From a bacterium (GTDB lineage Bacteria > Myxococcota_A > UBA9160 > UBA6930), in assembly GCA_024228115.1 (NCBI GenBank), contig JAAETT010000353.1:1-64000 (forward strand): 64,000 bases of DNA. Direction: 5' to 3'. The translations under genes were made by a program, and so were the position numbers. Position 1 is the first letter of the stretch. The number at the start of each line of letters is the position of its first letter. Shown piece after piece: positions 50,497-58,679 of the stretch. The notes under the pieces are model-generated. The model saw nothing but the letters and a program-made list of their open reading frames with translations, was not told the DNA's origin and searched no databases.

Positions 50497-53244
50497 CTAG
50501 AAATCGTCCTGCTTCAGGAGCTTCACGAATGCGTCCTCCGGAACCGGGTCACTGAACAGATATCCCTGCGCATAGTCGCAACCGAACTCCCGCAAGAAGC
50601 TGAACTGTGCCTCGGTCTCGACTCCCTCGGCAATCACCTCCATCCCCAGCCCGTGTGCCATGGCGATGCAGGCTCGGGTAATGGTGGCCGCCTGCTCGTT
50701 ATCGGGCAGCCCTCGAATGAAGGACATGTCGATCTTCAAGACGTCGAGCGGGAACCGCTGGAGGTAGCCCAGGCTCGAGTAACCAGTTCCGAAATCGTCG
50801 ACGGCCAGCCGGATGCCGAGACGACGAAGCCGGTCGAGATTCTCCGTGACGTCCCCGTCCATCAGCGACCGTTCGGTGAGTTCGAAGCTCAGACATTCGG
50901 GATGCAATGACACCGGGCCAAGCGCGCTCAGCACCTGGGCCCTGAGCCCCGGATCCTGGACCTGGCGCGCGCTCAAGTTGACGGCGATTCGCGGCGCATC
51001 CAGCTGCTGGGACTTCCAGGCTGCGATGTCACGGCAGGCCTGAGCCATCACCCAGGCGCCGATTCCAACCTCGAGCCCATTCTCCTCTGCAACGCCGATG
51101 AAGGCCTCTGGCCCGACGAGGCCGTGCCCAGGCCGCTGCCAGCGCACGAGAGCCTCGGCACTCGAGATGCTCCGGGTCTCCACGTCGATGACAGGCTGGT
51201 AGAAGACACGGAACTCCTGCTGGTCGATCGCTTCCCGAAGCGCCTCGATCAATTCCATACGTTCTCGCGCTCGTTCGTTCATCTCCGAAGTGAAGAGATG
51301 AATGGCGCCACCGCCAGTCTGCCTTGCCGCATTCAAGGCGGCATCGCTTCCACTGATCAGGGCTTCCACGGTCCTCGCATCGTCTGGAGCGACTGCAACC
51401 CCGGTGCTTGCCGAGAGTTGCAGCGATCGGCCGTCGATCTCGACGGGCACATCCAGCCGCCTGGTCCAGGCCTCGGCCCGATTCACGGCGGCGGCCTTTC
51501 CGCTGAATTCCTCGACGATGATCCCGAATTCGTTTCCAGCGATGCGTGCAACGCAACCCTCACCGAACTCTTCCGCAAGCCGGGTCGCCGCGACCTGAAG
51601 CAGCTGATCTCCCGTGCTGTGCCCCAGGGTCTCGTTGATGTTCTGGACGTCGTCGAGGCCGGTAATGAAGACCGCGAGCGGGATCGACCCCTCTTCCGAC
51701 CGGCTCAACGCCTGGCGGAGACGCTCCTTGAAGAGCGCGCGATTGGGCAGACCCGTCAGCGCATCGTAGTAGGTCAGAAACCGGTTGCTCTCGATCGTAC
51801 GCAGATTCCCGAGGGCCACCGATGCGCGGGCAACGATCTGCTGCGCCGAAGCGAGCGCCGACAATCCGCCTGGGTCCCGTTCGAAACGCAGCAGCGCGAA
51901 CCCGGCCGGCTGTTGGTTCGCAAAGAGCGGCAACCACGCGAACACCTGAGCCGCAGGGTTGCGGTCGATCCCAGGGAAGCGAGTGGACTCGGGGAGCATC
52001 TCGGCTTCCGGGTGCTCGGCCAGGAAGGCACGCCATTCCGTGGCCCCGTACAACTCGCTCGTCTCCAGGTTCCCGTCGTTCCCCACGCTGGCTAGAGCCA
52101 GGGATTCCGCGCCTTCGCGATCGATCCCGACAAATCCATCCACGGCCGAGGTAAGCGCCATCAGGTGCTCCGCCAGATGACCCGCGATGGATGCCTCATC
52201 GGCCGCTGCGATCAGATGGCGGTCGAATTCCAGGGTTTCCTCCTGGGCCTTGAAGTGTTGATCCAGGGCCCCGGCCATGAAGTTGAAGGAATGCGCCAAC
52301 TCCCCGAATTCGTTGTTTCCGGAAGTGGACGCCCGAGCCGAGAAGTTGCCGGCGGCGACCTCGCGCGTGCCGACCACGAGCGCATGAAGGGGCGCCAGAC
52401 GTCGGCGGATCTGCTGGAGGTTCACGAGCAGCACGAGCAGAAAGGCAAGCCCGACTGCTAGCGCAAAGAGGGCGCGGAACTCGGCGAGGGGAGCGTGGAT
52501 CGCTGCCACCGGCTCCAGGAGAACGACCAACCAGGGCTCGCTGGCGAATTGCGCGTTGAGGAAGAGAGACCAGTATTGACCGCGCAGGTCTTCGCCGCCG
52601 TTGGCGACTTCGACAGGCCCGGAAGTCGAATCGTAGGAGGCCAGCGCCGGCAACGTCAGACTCTCGGAACAACCGATCAATCGCGCGCCGGGCGCTGCCA
52701 GACAGAACTGCCCATCGGGAGGCAAGGTGTTGCGCGCGGCATGGAGGAGATGGTCCGGCTGCACCGCACCCACGAAGGGGAGAGTTCCCTCCCCTGCCCG
52801 GACAGCCAGGAAGATGCCAGCCTCGTTGGTGACAAGGCCTGCTCGGTCTGGGGCGAGCCCGGCAAGCGTTTCGAGTGCAGCACCAGAGCCGGCGACGTCT
52901 CCTCGAATCCACCGAACACTGCCATCGCGTCGGAACAGGCCGATCGCGAGGAAGCGCCCGTTGATCGAGGCGAGATCGGGAGGCGATCCATCGGCGATGA
53001 CCCGTAGCTCCGTTTCCAGGGCCGTCAGCCGCCCCAGCACTGCCATTCCTGTCGCACGGCTCGCCTGGCGCAGCCGTTGCTCGCTCTGATCCTCGAGCTG
53101 GTTCGTGACGGCCTGGAGAACCATGACTGAAACGATCCCGAGCGGAATGAGGGTTCCGGCGATGAAGAGCAGCAGGAACTGGCTGGCCAACTGGCGGCCA
53201 CCCGTCTGGAGGGGAGATTTCGCATCTCGGGAAGGAGAACTCAC
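50497..53244 (-). CDS. Membrane-bound EAL phosphodiesterase with degenerate GGDEF
   Basis: A protein of about 915 residues: membrane helix (20-42), periplasmic sensor domain (about 45-260), second helix, HAMP (about 285-340, RRRLAPLHALVVGTREVAAG), GAF-like domain (about 350-500), GGDEF and EAL. The GGDEF signature reads AGNEF, so cyclase activity is unlikely. The EAL domain keeps AEALVRW, the NLSARQ segment, FELTERSLM, DDFGTGYSSLGYLQRFPLDV and EGVET, so it should hydrolyse c-di-GMP. GTG 53244, with GGAGG four bases upstream, was chosen; the frame is open further upstream but shows no domain. It may control the PilZ proteins nearby. Confidence 0.85.
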   Translation of the reverse strand: MSSPSRDAKSPLQTGGRQLASQFLLLFIAGTLIPLGIVSVMVLQAVTNQLEDQSEQRLRQASRATGMAVLGRLTALETELRVIADGSPPDLASINGRFLAIGLFRRDGSVRWIRGDVAGSGAALETLAGLAPDRAGLVTNEAGIFLAVRAGEGTLPFVGAVQPDHLLHAARNTLPPDGQFCLAAPGARLIGCSESLTLPALASYDSTSGPVEVANGGEDLRGQYWSLFLNAQFASEPWLVVLLEPVAAIHAPLAEFRALFALAVGLAFLLVLLVNLQQIRRRLAPLHALVVGTREVAAGNFSARASTSGNNEFGELAHSFNFMAGALDQHFKAQEETLEFDRHLIAAADEASIAGHLAEHLMALTSAVDGFVGIDREGAESLALASVGNDGNLETSELYGATEWRAFLAEHPEAEMLPESTRFPGIDRNPAAQVFAWLPLFANQQPAGFALLRFERDPGGLSALASAQQIVARASVALGNLRTIESNRFLTYYDALTGLPNRALFKERLRQALSRSEEGSIPLAVFITGLDDVQNINETLGHSTGDQLLQVAATRLAEEFGEGCVARIAGNEFGIIVEEFSGKAAAVNRAEAWTRRLDVPVEIDGRSLQLSASTGVAVAPDDARTVEALISGSDAALNAARQTGGGAIHLFTSEMNERARERMELIEALREAIDQQEFRVFYQPVIDVETRSISSAEALVRWQRPGHGLVGPEAFIGVAEENGLEVGIGAWVMAQACRDIAAWKSQQLDAPRIAVNLSARQVQDPGLRAQVLSALGPVSLHPECLSFELTERSLMDGDVTENLDRLRRLGIRLAVDDFGTGYSSLGYLQRFPLDVLKIDMSFIRGLPDNEQAATITRACIAMAHGLGMEVIAEGVETEAQFSFLREFGCDYAQGYLFSDPVPEDAFVKLLKQDDF

Positions 53245-53349
53245 GGAGCCTCCATCGGCGTGCGGTCTACAACCGCTTAGCCCCACGCTGCCCCCGGGAA
53301 ACCCGCGTCGCTGGTAAATCGGGGCTGGCGTTCTGCCGATGACGAGGGT

Positions 53350-53778
53350 GTGTCGAGACGTGGAATCCGAGCAAAGACCGATGAGAAAGCGAAGCTCTGG
53401 GCGGTCGTCCTGCTGGTCGCCGTGGCCCTGACGGCGTCCGTGGGCGCGTTCCGGAAGAGCCAGGAGCCCCCTCCGGTGGTGCCGGAAGCATTGCAGGGGC
53501 ATTGGACGACCGCGGAGTCCAGCCATTCTGATCGATACATCGAACTGGGCCCGACGACCATCACGCTTGGCACGGGTGGGCTGCTGGGCACGATCAGCGC
53601 CGTCCGGCAGGTGAAGAGGCTGGCTTCCGGCCGTCCCGGTTACGTCCGCTACGAAGTCGAAATCCTGGACGACGAGGGAGCCATCGCCTCGACTGTGGAG
53701 CTCGACTTCCGAGACGGAATCGTACCAACCCTTGCGTTGCCTAACGTACCAGGATATTGGCGGCGCGAACGGACCTGA
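53350..53778 (+). CDS. Small single-helix membrane protein upstream of pseudopilin
   Basis: A 142-residue protein with a basic N-terminus, one membrane helix (AKLWAVVLLVAVALTASVGA, about 14-33) and an exported beta-rich domain (LQGHWTTAESSHSDRYIELG near 50; RYEVEILDDEGAIASTVELD near 100). The start GTG 53350 is uncertain. Its stop codon overlaps the start of the pseudopilin gene (TGATG), so the two are coupled and likely belong to one pilus or secretion-related system. I recognise no family. Confidence 0.6.
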   Translation: MSRRGIRAKTDEKAKLWAVVLLVAVALTASVGAFRKSQEPPPVVPEALQGHWTTAESSHSDRYIELGPTTITLGTGGLLGTISAVRQVKRLASGRPGYVRYEVEILDDEGAIASTVELDFRDGIVPTLALPNVPGYWRRERT

Positions 53779-54263
53779 TGAGCGTGATGAGTCGCACCCG
53801 CAGGGACAATGGCGGAGGTTTCACGCTCCTCGAGATCGTCATCGTCGTGGCGATCATCGGCATTCTTGCGGCCATCAGTAGCCAGCAGTACACGGTATAT
53901 ATCGATCGGGTGCGGGTCACCGAGGCGATCATGGACATTCGCGGTTTCCAGAGTGAGATCCGAACACAGGAGGTCACCGACGGTGAAACGCCCGACTCGC
54001 TGGCCGCGGCGGGAATTGGCGCTCCACTGGATCCCTGGGGAAACCCCTACCAATTCCTCAAGATCATCCGGCCGCCCGGGCCGGGCGTGAATATCGGGCA
54101 GGCGCGCAAGGACAAGTTCCTTGTGCCGATCAACACATCCTTCGACCTCTACAGCATGGGCAAGGATGGACAGACCAAAGCGCCGCTCAACCCCCCGGTG
54201 AGCCGCGACGATGTGGTCCGCGCCAACGATGGGTCCTTCATCGGGCTGGCGGAGAAGTACTGA
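53778..54263 (+). CDS. Type II secretion GspG-like pseudopilin / prepilin
   Basis: A 161-residue type IV prepilin-like protein. The leader ends GGG|FTLLEIVIVVAIIGILAA, with cleavage after Gly14 and Glu at mature position 5, followed by the hydrophobic helix. The C-terminal domain contains DPWGNPYQF (near 91), a hallmark of major pseudopilins of type II secretion (GspG). No other gsp genes are beside it, so the apparatus is encoded elsewhere. ATG 53778 overlaps the stop of the preceding gene. Convergent with the next gene, with only 12 bp between. Confidence 0.88.
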   Translation: MSVMSRTRRDNGGGFTLLEIVIVVAIIGILAAISSQQYTVYIDRVRVTEAIMDIRGFQSEIRTQEVTDGETPDSLAAAGIGAPLDPWGNPYQFLKIIRPPGPGVNIGQARKDKFLVPINTSFDLYSMGKDGQTKAPLNPPVSRDDVVRANDGSFIGLAEKY

Positions 54264-54275
54264 TCCAGCGGCTCG

Positions 54276-55121
54276 TCAGGCCGCCTTCTTCGTCTCGGTC
54301 TTGAGCTTGTCGACGCAGGGTTCGCAGAGCCCATGGGTGAACTGGGCTTCCGAGTTCTTTTCGACGAAGAGCTCGAGCTGGTTCCAGTAGCCCTGGTCGT
54401 CGCGGATGCTCTTGCACTGGGCACAGATCGGCAGCAGGCCCGTGAGAGATTGAACACGCGAGACGAGATGCATGGCGCGGAAGAGAACGAGGATGGTGGC
54501 CAGGATTCCACCGGTGGCGAGCATGCCGACGAGAAGGATCGCGCGACTCTCCTCCTCGGCGAGGCGTGTCAGCTCGGCCCGCGCACGCGCCGAGCCCTGG
54601 GCCAACACCTCCTCGAGCGCCGCCTGGAAACCCGCGCTCGCGGCTTCCGCCGCCGAAGCCCGGGCCCTGGCCGCGTCGCGATCACCTGCGGAGAGAGCGG
54701 AAAACACCTCCCGCGCCCGTTCCGCGTAGAGGTTGTGAGCCGCGTCCAGCTGCGCGACCGGTGGGAGCAGCTCCGCCGCCTCCCCCTCCTGCGGTGCGGA
54801 AGAGAGCAGCACACTCACCTCCTGGAGGCCGTCCCAGATCGCCGCCGCTCGCGCCTCGAAGCGACGCTCGCCCGGGGACCTTCCGGCTTCGGGACGCTGC
54901 TCCCAGAGGGCCCGCTCCAGCGCAGCGGTCTGCTGGAGATGACCGGCCGCCACCTGACCCAGGGTCTCGGAGACCTCGAGCTCCAACATCGCGGCTGCCT
55001 GGCTGCGCCGTGCGACCTTGTCCAGCGTCCAGATCGACACCGCAGAAGAGGCGGAGCCGAGCACCGTGGCGCCAACGAGAAGCGCGATGATCCGGTCTTT
55101 GAGGGACAGCTGACTGAGCAT
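54276..55121 (-). CDS. Four-helix-bundle membrane sensor with C-terminal CxxC domain
   Basis: A 281-residue protein with helix 1 (about 8-30), a periplasmic four-helix-bundle-like region rich in Ala/Glu (about 31-190), helix 2 (SRAILLVGMLATGGILATIL near 195) and a cytoplasmic 45-residue domain with two Cys pairs: LLPICAQCKSIRDDQGYWNQ and GLCEPCVDKL. This tail, from memory, is found at the end of many sensor kinases of deltaproteobacterial origin, here without a kinase. It may bind zinc or a redox metal. The promoter carries a palindrome. Output partner unknown. Confidence 0.65.
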   Translation of the reverse strand: MLSQLSLKDRIIALLVGATVLGSASSAVSIWTLDKVARRSQAAAMLELEVSETLGQVAAGHLQQTAALERALWEQRPEAGRSPGERRFEARAAAIWDGLQEVSVLLSSAPQEGEAAELLPPVAQLDAAHNLYAERAREVFSALSAGDRDAARARASAAEAASAGFQAALEEVLAQGSARARAELTRLAEEESRAILLVGMLATGGILATILVLFRAMHLVSRVQSLTGLLPICAQCKSIRDDQGYWNQLELFVEKNSEAQFTHGLCEPCVDKLKTETKKAA

Positions 55122-55128
55122 GACTCTA

Positions 55129-55156
55129 GTGATAGACGCAATGCGTCAAAAGTCAA
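55129..55156 (-). promoter_or_regulatory. Promoter with palindrome for the membrane sensor gene
   Basis: The minus strand has TTGACT (55156-55151), a 16-bp spacer and TATCAC (55134-55129), seven bases before the start codon at 55121. The spacer holds GACGCAATGCGTC (55135-55147), a perfect 13-bp palindrome. The motif CAATGCGTCA is found at 55139-55148 and again at 55216-55225, 77 bp upstream. Binding of a regulator is plausible. The -10 is weak; a TATAAT (55191-55186) lies further upstream without a good -35. Confidence 0.45.
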
Positions 55157-55258
55157 CTCACGATTTTTCGTAGCAATTTCAAATAATTATAGAGCGCGTC
55201 CCTCACTCGAACGCACAATGCGTCAGGATGCCCCCCGGGGCCGCTTTCGCACCCAATC

Positions 55259-55276
55259 CACAGCAGGGACGGGGTT
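55259..55276. repeat. Partial copy of the GCGGGGACG palindrome family
   Basis: CACAGCAGGGACGGGGTT matches the outer arm of the element at 40404 (ACAGCGGGGACGGGGTTT) at all but one of about 16 positions, but no complementary arm was found nearby. It is a solo or decayed half-element just past the stop codon of the carboxylase gene. Chance similarity is possible. Confidence 0.35.
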
Positions 55277-55286
55277 GATCGAGTGG

Positions 55287-58200
55287 CTACCAGGTATCGA
55301 TGCAGGGGCGTTTCTTGCCCGTTCGGGGCACGGGCGGCGGAGCCGAGCGGAGGGCGCGCAGCACCCAGGTTCGGGATTCAGCCGGGTCGATGACATCGTC
55401 GATCTCGAAGGTCGATGCGGTATTGAGGGCTTTCCCGTGCTGGTACATGCGGGCGACCATTTCGTCGTAGAGCGCTCGGCGTTTTTCCGGATCCTCTTCG
55501 GCGGCCAGCTCCTTGCGAAAGCCGAGCTTCACAGCGCCTTCGAGGCCCATCCCTCCGAACTCGCCCGTCGGCCAGGCCACGGTGAAGACACCGGCCTTGA
55601 AGCTGCCACCTGCCATCGCCTGGGCGCCCAGGCCATAGCCCTTGCGCAGGACGATCGTGAAGAAGGGCACGCTCACGCTGGCAGCCGTCACGAACATGCG
55701 GCTCGCATGGCGAACCAGGGCCGTCTTCTCTGCCTCGGGCCCCACCATGATGCCGGGCGTATCGCATAAGAACAGGATCGGCAGATCGAATCCGTCACAG
55801 AGCTGCATGAAGCGCGCGGCCTTGTCGGCGCCGTCGCTATCGATGGCACCTGCCAGGTGGGTCGGATTGTTGGCAATGATGCCGAGCGGGCGACCTTCCA
55901 TGCGCGCAAGCGCCGTGACCATCCCGGCGCCGAAGCCCCGGCGAAGCTCGAGCACCGAACCCGTGTCGGCCACGCTCTCGATGACCTTTCGCACATCGTA
56001 GATGCGCAGCCGGTTCTCCGGAATGGCGCTACGCAGCAGGCGCTGGTCGACACACTCCCATTCGGCCAGCGGGCCCTGGAAATACGAGAGGTACTGCTTG
56101 GCCACCTGCACGGCCTCGGCTTCGTCGGCGACCGGGATGTCGACCACGCCGCTCGGCACATGGTCGGACATCGGGCCCACTTCCTCGGGCCGGAACACAC
56201 CGAGGCCGCCGCCCTCGATCATTGCAGGGCCTCCCATGCCGATGTTCGAGCCCTCGGTCGCAATCACGACATCGCAGCAGCCCAGGAGCGCGGCGTTGCC
56301 CGCAAAACAACGGCCTGATGTGATGCCCACCAGCGGTACGAGGCCCGACAACCGCGCAATGAAGTGGAAGGCCATGCAATCGAGGCCCGCGACGCCAACG
56401 CCGTCCGTATCGCCGGGCCGGCCGCCGCCGCCTTCGGTCAGGAAGACCAGCGGGATCCGCAGGTTCTCGGCCAGCTCGAACATGCGGTCCTTCTTGCGAT
56501 GGTTCTGCAGGCCCTGGGTGCCGGCCAGCACCGTGTAGTCGTAGGAGAGGGCCGCGCAGCGCGAGGCCTGCTCCCCGAAGTGATCGCCGTTCACGCTACC
56601 GATGCCCGCCACCAGCCCGTCTGCCGGGGTGCGACGAATCAGATCATCGAGGCTGCGCCGGCGACGCTGCGCAGCGATGACGACCGCGCCGTACTCGATG
56701 AAGGAGCCCGGATCGCAGAGATCCTCCACATTCTCTCGCGCGGTTCGCTGGCCGGTCTTGCGTCGACGTGCCACCGCCTCCGGACGCGCCGGGTCGAGGC
56801 CCAATGCGTGGCGCTCCTGGATCTCAGCCAGATCCGGACGCACGTGATCCAGATCGATGGTTTCCTGTTCCTCTCCGGCCTCGCGATCGACTTCAGCTTC
56901 CTCGAGGAACAGCAGCGGATGGCCCTCCAGGACCGTGTCACCCGGAGCTACCGCCACGGCCCGTACGAACCCGCTGCGGTCGGCCGCGATGACGTGCTCC
57001 ATCTTCATCGCCTCCATCACCAGCAGGGGTTGGTCGCGGGCGATCGCATCACCGACGCCGATCGCCAGGCTGACGATCGTGCCCTGGAGAGGCGCGGGGA
57101 CGGGTTCGGTTCCGGGGGGGCCAACGGCCGGCGGCAAGGGCGGGGCGGGGCCGGCGCTCGTTTGGCTCGCGGCGACAGGCACCCCCTTGCCGTGCTCCAG
57201 CACCGCCAGGGGGTCGTTGCTTTCGAGACGTATACCCGCGTGCCCTGCATCCGCCGTTTGCTGTGAAGACACGACGGCAGGCATCGCCGCCAACAGCTCC
57301 GGAATCTTGGCTTCGACGAAACCGGTCGTCACACGGTTCGCACGGACGTCCGGATGGGCCAACAGGCTTCGGAGGAGCGGCAGATTGGTTCGCGTGCCTT
57401 CGATCCGGAACTCGCCCAACCCGCGAAGCGCTCTTGCAACGACCGCCTCGAAATCTCCCGAAGGCGAATGGGCAACGAGCTTTGCAAGCAGCGAATCGAA
57501 GCGTGGGTTGGTTGCGTAGCCGGCGTAGCCATAGCCATCCACCCGGATGCCCGGGCCCGCGGGCGGCTCATAGACCGCCAGGACACCACCCGACGGCCGC
57601 ACGCTGCCATCTTCCGCCAGCGTTTCCAGATTGATCCGCGCCTGGAGCGCGAAACCGCGGGGCGCAGGCACCTCTTCCTGTCGAAGTCTCAAGTCTCCCA
57701 GGGTTGCGCCGCCGGCGATGCGAAGCTGGGCGGCCACGAGATCCACACCGATCACCTCTTCGGTGACCGTGTGTTCCACCTGCAGCCTGGCGTTCGCTTC
57801 GATGAACGCCCAGCTTCCCTCGGAACCGTCCTCCGCATCCAGAAGGTACTCGAAGGTGCCGAGACTGCGGTAGCCGACCTCCCGGGCCATGCGAACGGCG
57901 GCCTCCGCAAGCTGGACGCGCAGTTCCTCCGAAAGCGTCGGGCTCGGAGCGATCTCGATCAGCTTCTGGTGCCGCCGTTGCAGGCTGCACTCGCGTTCGC
58001 CGAGTTGCGCGATGCCGCCCTGGCCATCCCCGATGATCTGGATCTCGATATGGCGGGCGGCCGGTACCAACCGTTCAACGTAGAGGGCATCGTTGCCGAA
58101 TGCCGCGCCGGCCTCTGAGGCGCAGCGCGCCCAGGCTGCCTCCAGCGCGTCCGAGCTCTCCGCGGGCCGCATGCCCCGGCCGCCGCCGCCGGCGAGCGCC

Positions 58201-58667
58201 TTGATCATGACCTTCTCACCCTCAGCGAGCGAAGCCAGGAAGGCTTGAGCCTCCTCCAGGCGGGTCGCTCCACCGGTTCCGGCCAGGACGGGAAGGCCAC
58301 AACGCTCGGCCAGCGCGCGCGCTGTCGTTTTGTCTCCGAGTGCCCGCAAGGTCTCCGACCGCGGGCCGACCCAGGTGATGCCCGCTTCTTCACAGGCCTG
58401 CGCCAGCTCGAAACTCTCGCTCAGCAACCCATAGCCAGGGTGGAGTGCGTCGCAGCCGGCCTCCTGTGCCGCGGCGACCAGGGCTTCGGCATCCAGATAG
58501 GCCGCGGGCCCGGCACCCGAAAGCATGTGCGTTTCATCGGCCAGACGCAGATGGAGGCTCGCCGCGTCATCCTGTGAAGCCGTGGCAACCGTCGCGATTC
58601 CCAGGTCTCCGGCAGCACGAAGCACGCGCACGGCGACTTCGCCTCGATTCGCCACCAACAGCTTCAT
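55287..58667 (-). CDS. Fused acyl-CoA carboxylase: biotin carboxylase, BCCP, carboxyltransferase
   Basis: A 1126-residue single-chain acyl-CoA carboxylase. Biotin carboxylase (about 1-440) starts MKLLVANRGEVAVRVLRAAG with the ATP-grasp loop KALAGGGGRGMR near 155; BCCP carries EAMKMEH at about 552-558 (biotinyl Lys555); the carboxyltransferase domain (about 600-1126) has the crotonase-like halves. It converts a short acyl-CoA, probably acetyl- or propionyl-CoA, to the malonyl/methylmalonyl form. These functions are normally split over two or three subunits, so the fusion is notable. It follows the selenoprotein gene by 12 bp and is cotranscribed with it. Propionyl-CoA from the steroid pathway is a possible substrate. 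Confidence 0.9.
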   Translation of the reverse strand: MKLLVANRGEVAVRVLRAAGDLGIATVATASQDDAASLHLRLADETHMLSGAGPAAYLDAEALVAAAQEAGCDALHPGYGLLSESFELAQACEEAGITWVGPRSETLRALGDKTTARALAERCGLPVLAGTGGATRLEEAQAFLASLAEGEKVMIKALAGGGGRGMRPAESSDALEAAWARCASEAGAAFGNDALYVERLVPAARHIEIQIIGDGQGGIAQLGERECSLQRRHQKLIEIAPSPTLSEELRVQLAEAAVRMAREVGYRSLGTFEYLLDAEDGSEGSWAFIEANARLQVEHTVTEEVIGVDLVAAQLRIAGGATLGDLRLRQEEVPAPRGFALQARINLETLAEDGSVRPSGGVLAVYEPPAGPGIRVDGYGYAGYATNPRFDSLLAKLVAHSPSGDFEAVVARALRGLGEFRIEGTRTNLPLLRSLLAHPDVRANRVTTGFVEAKIPELLAAMPAVVSSQQTADAGHAGIRLESNDPLAVLEHGKGVPVAASQTSAGPAPPLPPAVGPPGTEPVPAPLQGTIVSLAIGVGDAIARDQPLLVMEAMKMEHVIAADRSGFVRAVAVAPGDTVLEGHPLLFLEEAEVDREAGEEQETIDLDHVRPDLAEIQERHALGLDPARPEAVARRRKTGQRTARENVEDLCDPGSFIEYGAVVIAAQRRRRSLDDLIRRTPADGLVAGIGSVNGDHFGEQASRCAALSYDYTVLAGTQGLQNHRKKDRMFELAENLRIPLVFLTEGGGGRPGDTDGVGVAGLDCMAFHFIARLSGLVPLVGITSGRCFAGNAALLGCCDVVIATEGSNIGMGGPAMIEGGGLGVFRPEEVGPMSDHVPSGVVDIPVADEAEAVQVAKQYLSYFQGPLAEWECVDQRLLRSAIPENRLRIYDVRKVIESVADTGSVLELRRGFGAGMVTALARMEGRPLGIIANNPTHLAGAIDSDGADKAARFMQLCDGFDLPILFLCDTPGIMVGPEAEKTALVRHASRMFVTAASVSVPFFTIVLRKGYGLGAQAMAGGSFKAGVFTVAWPTGEFGGMGLEGAVKLGFRKELAAEEDPEKRRALYDEMVARMYQHGKALNTASTFEIDDVIDPAESRTWVLRALRSAPPPVPRTGKKRPCIDTW

Positions 58668-58679
58668 GATGCTAGGCCG

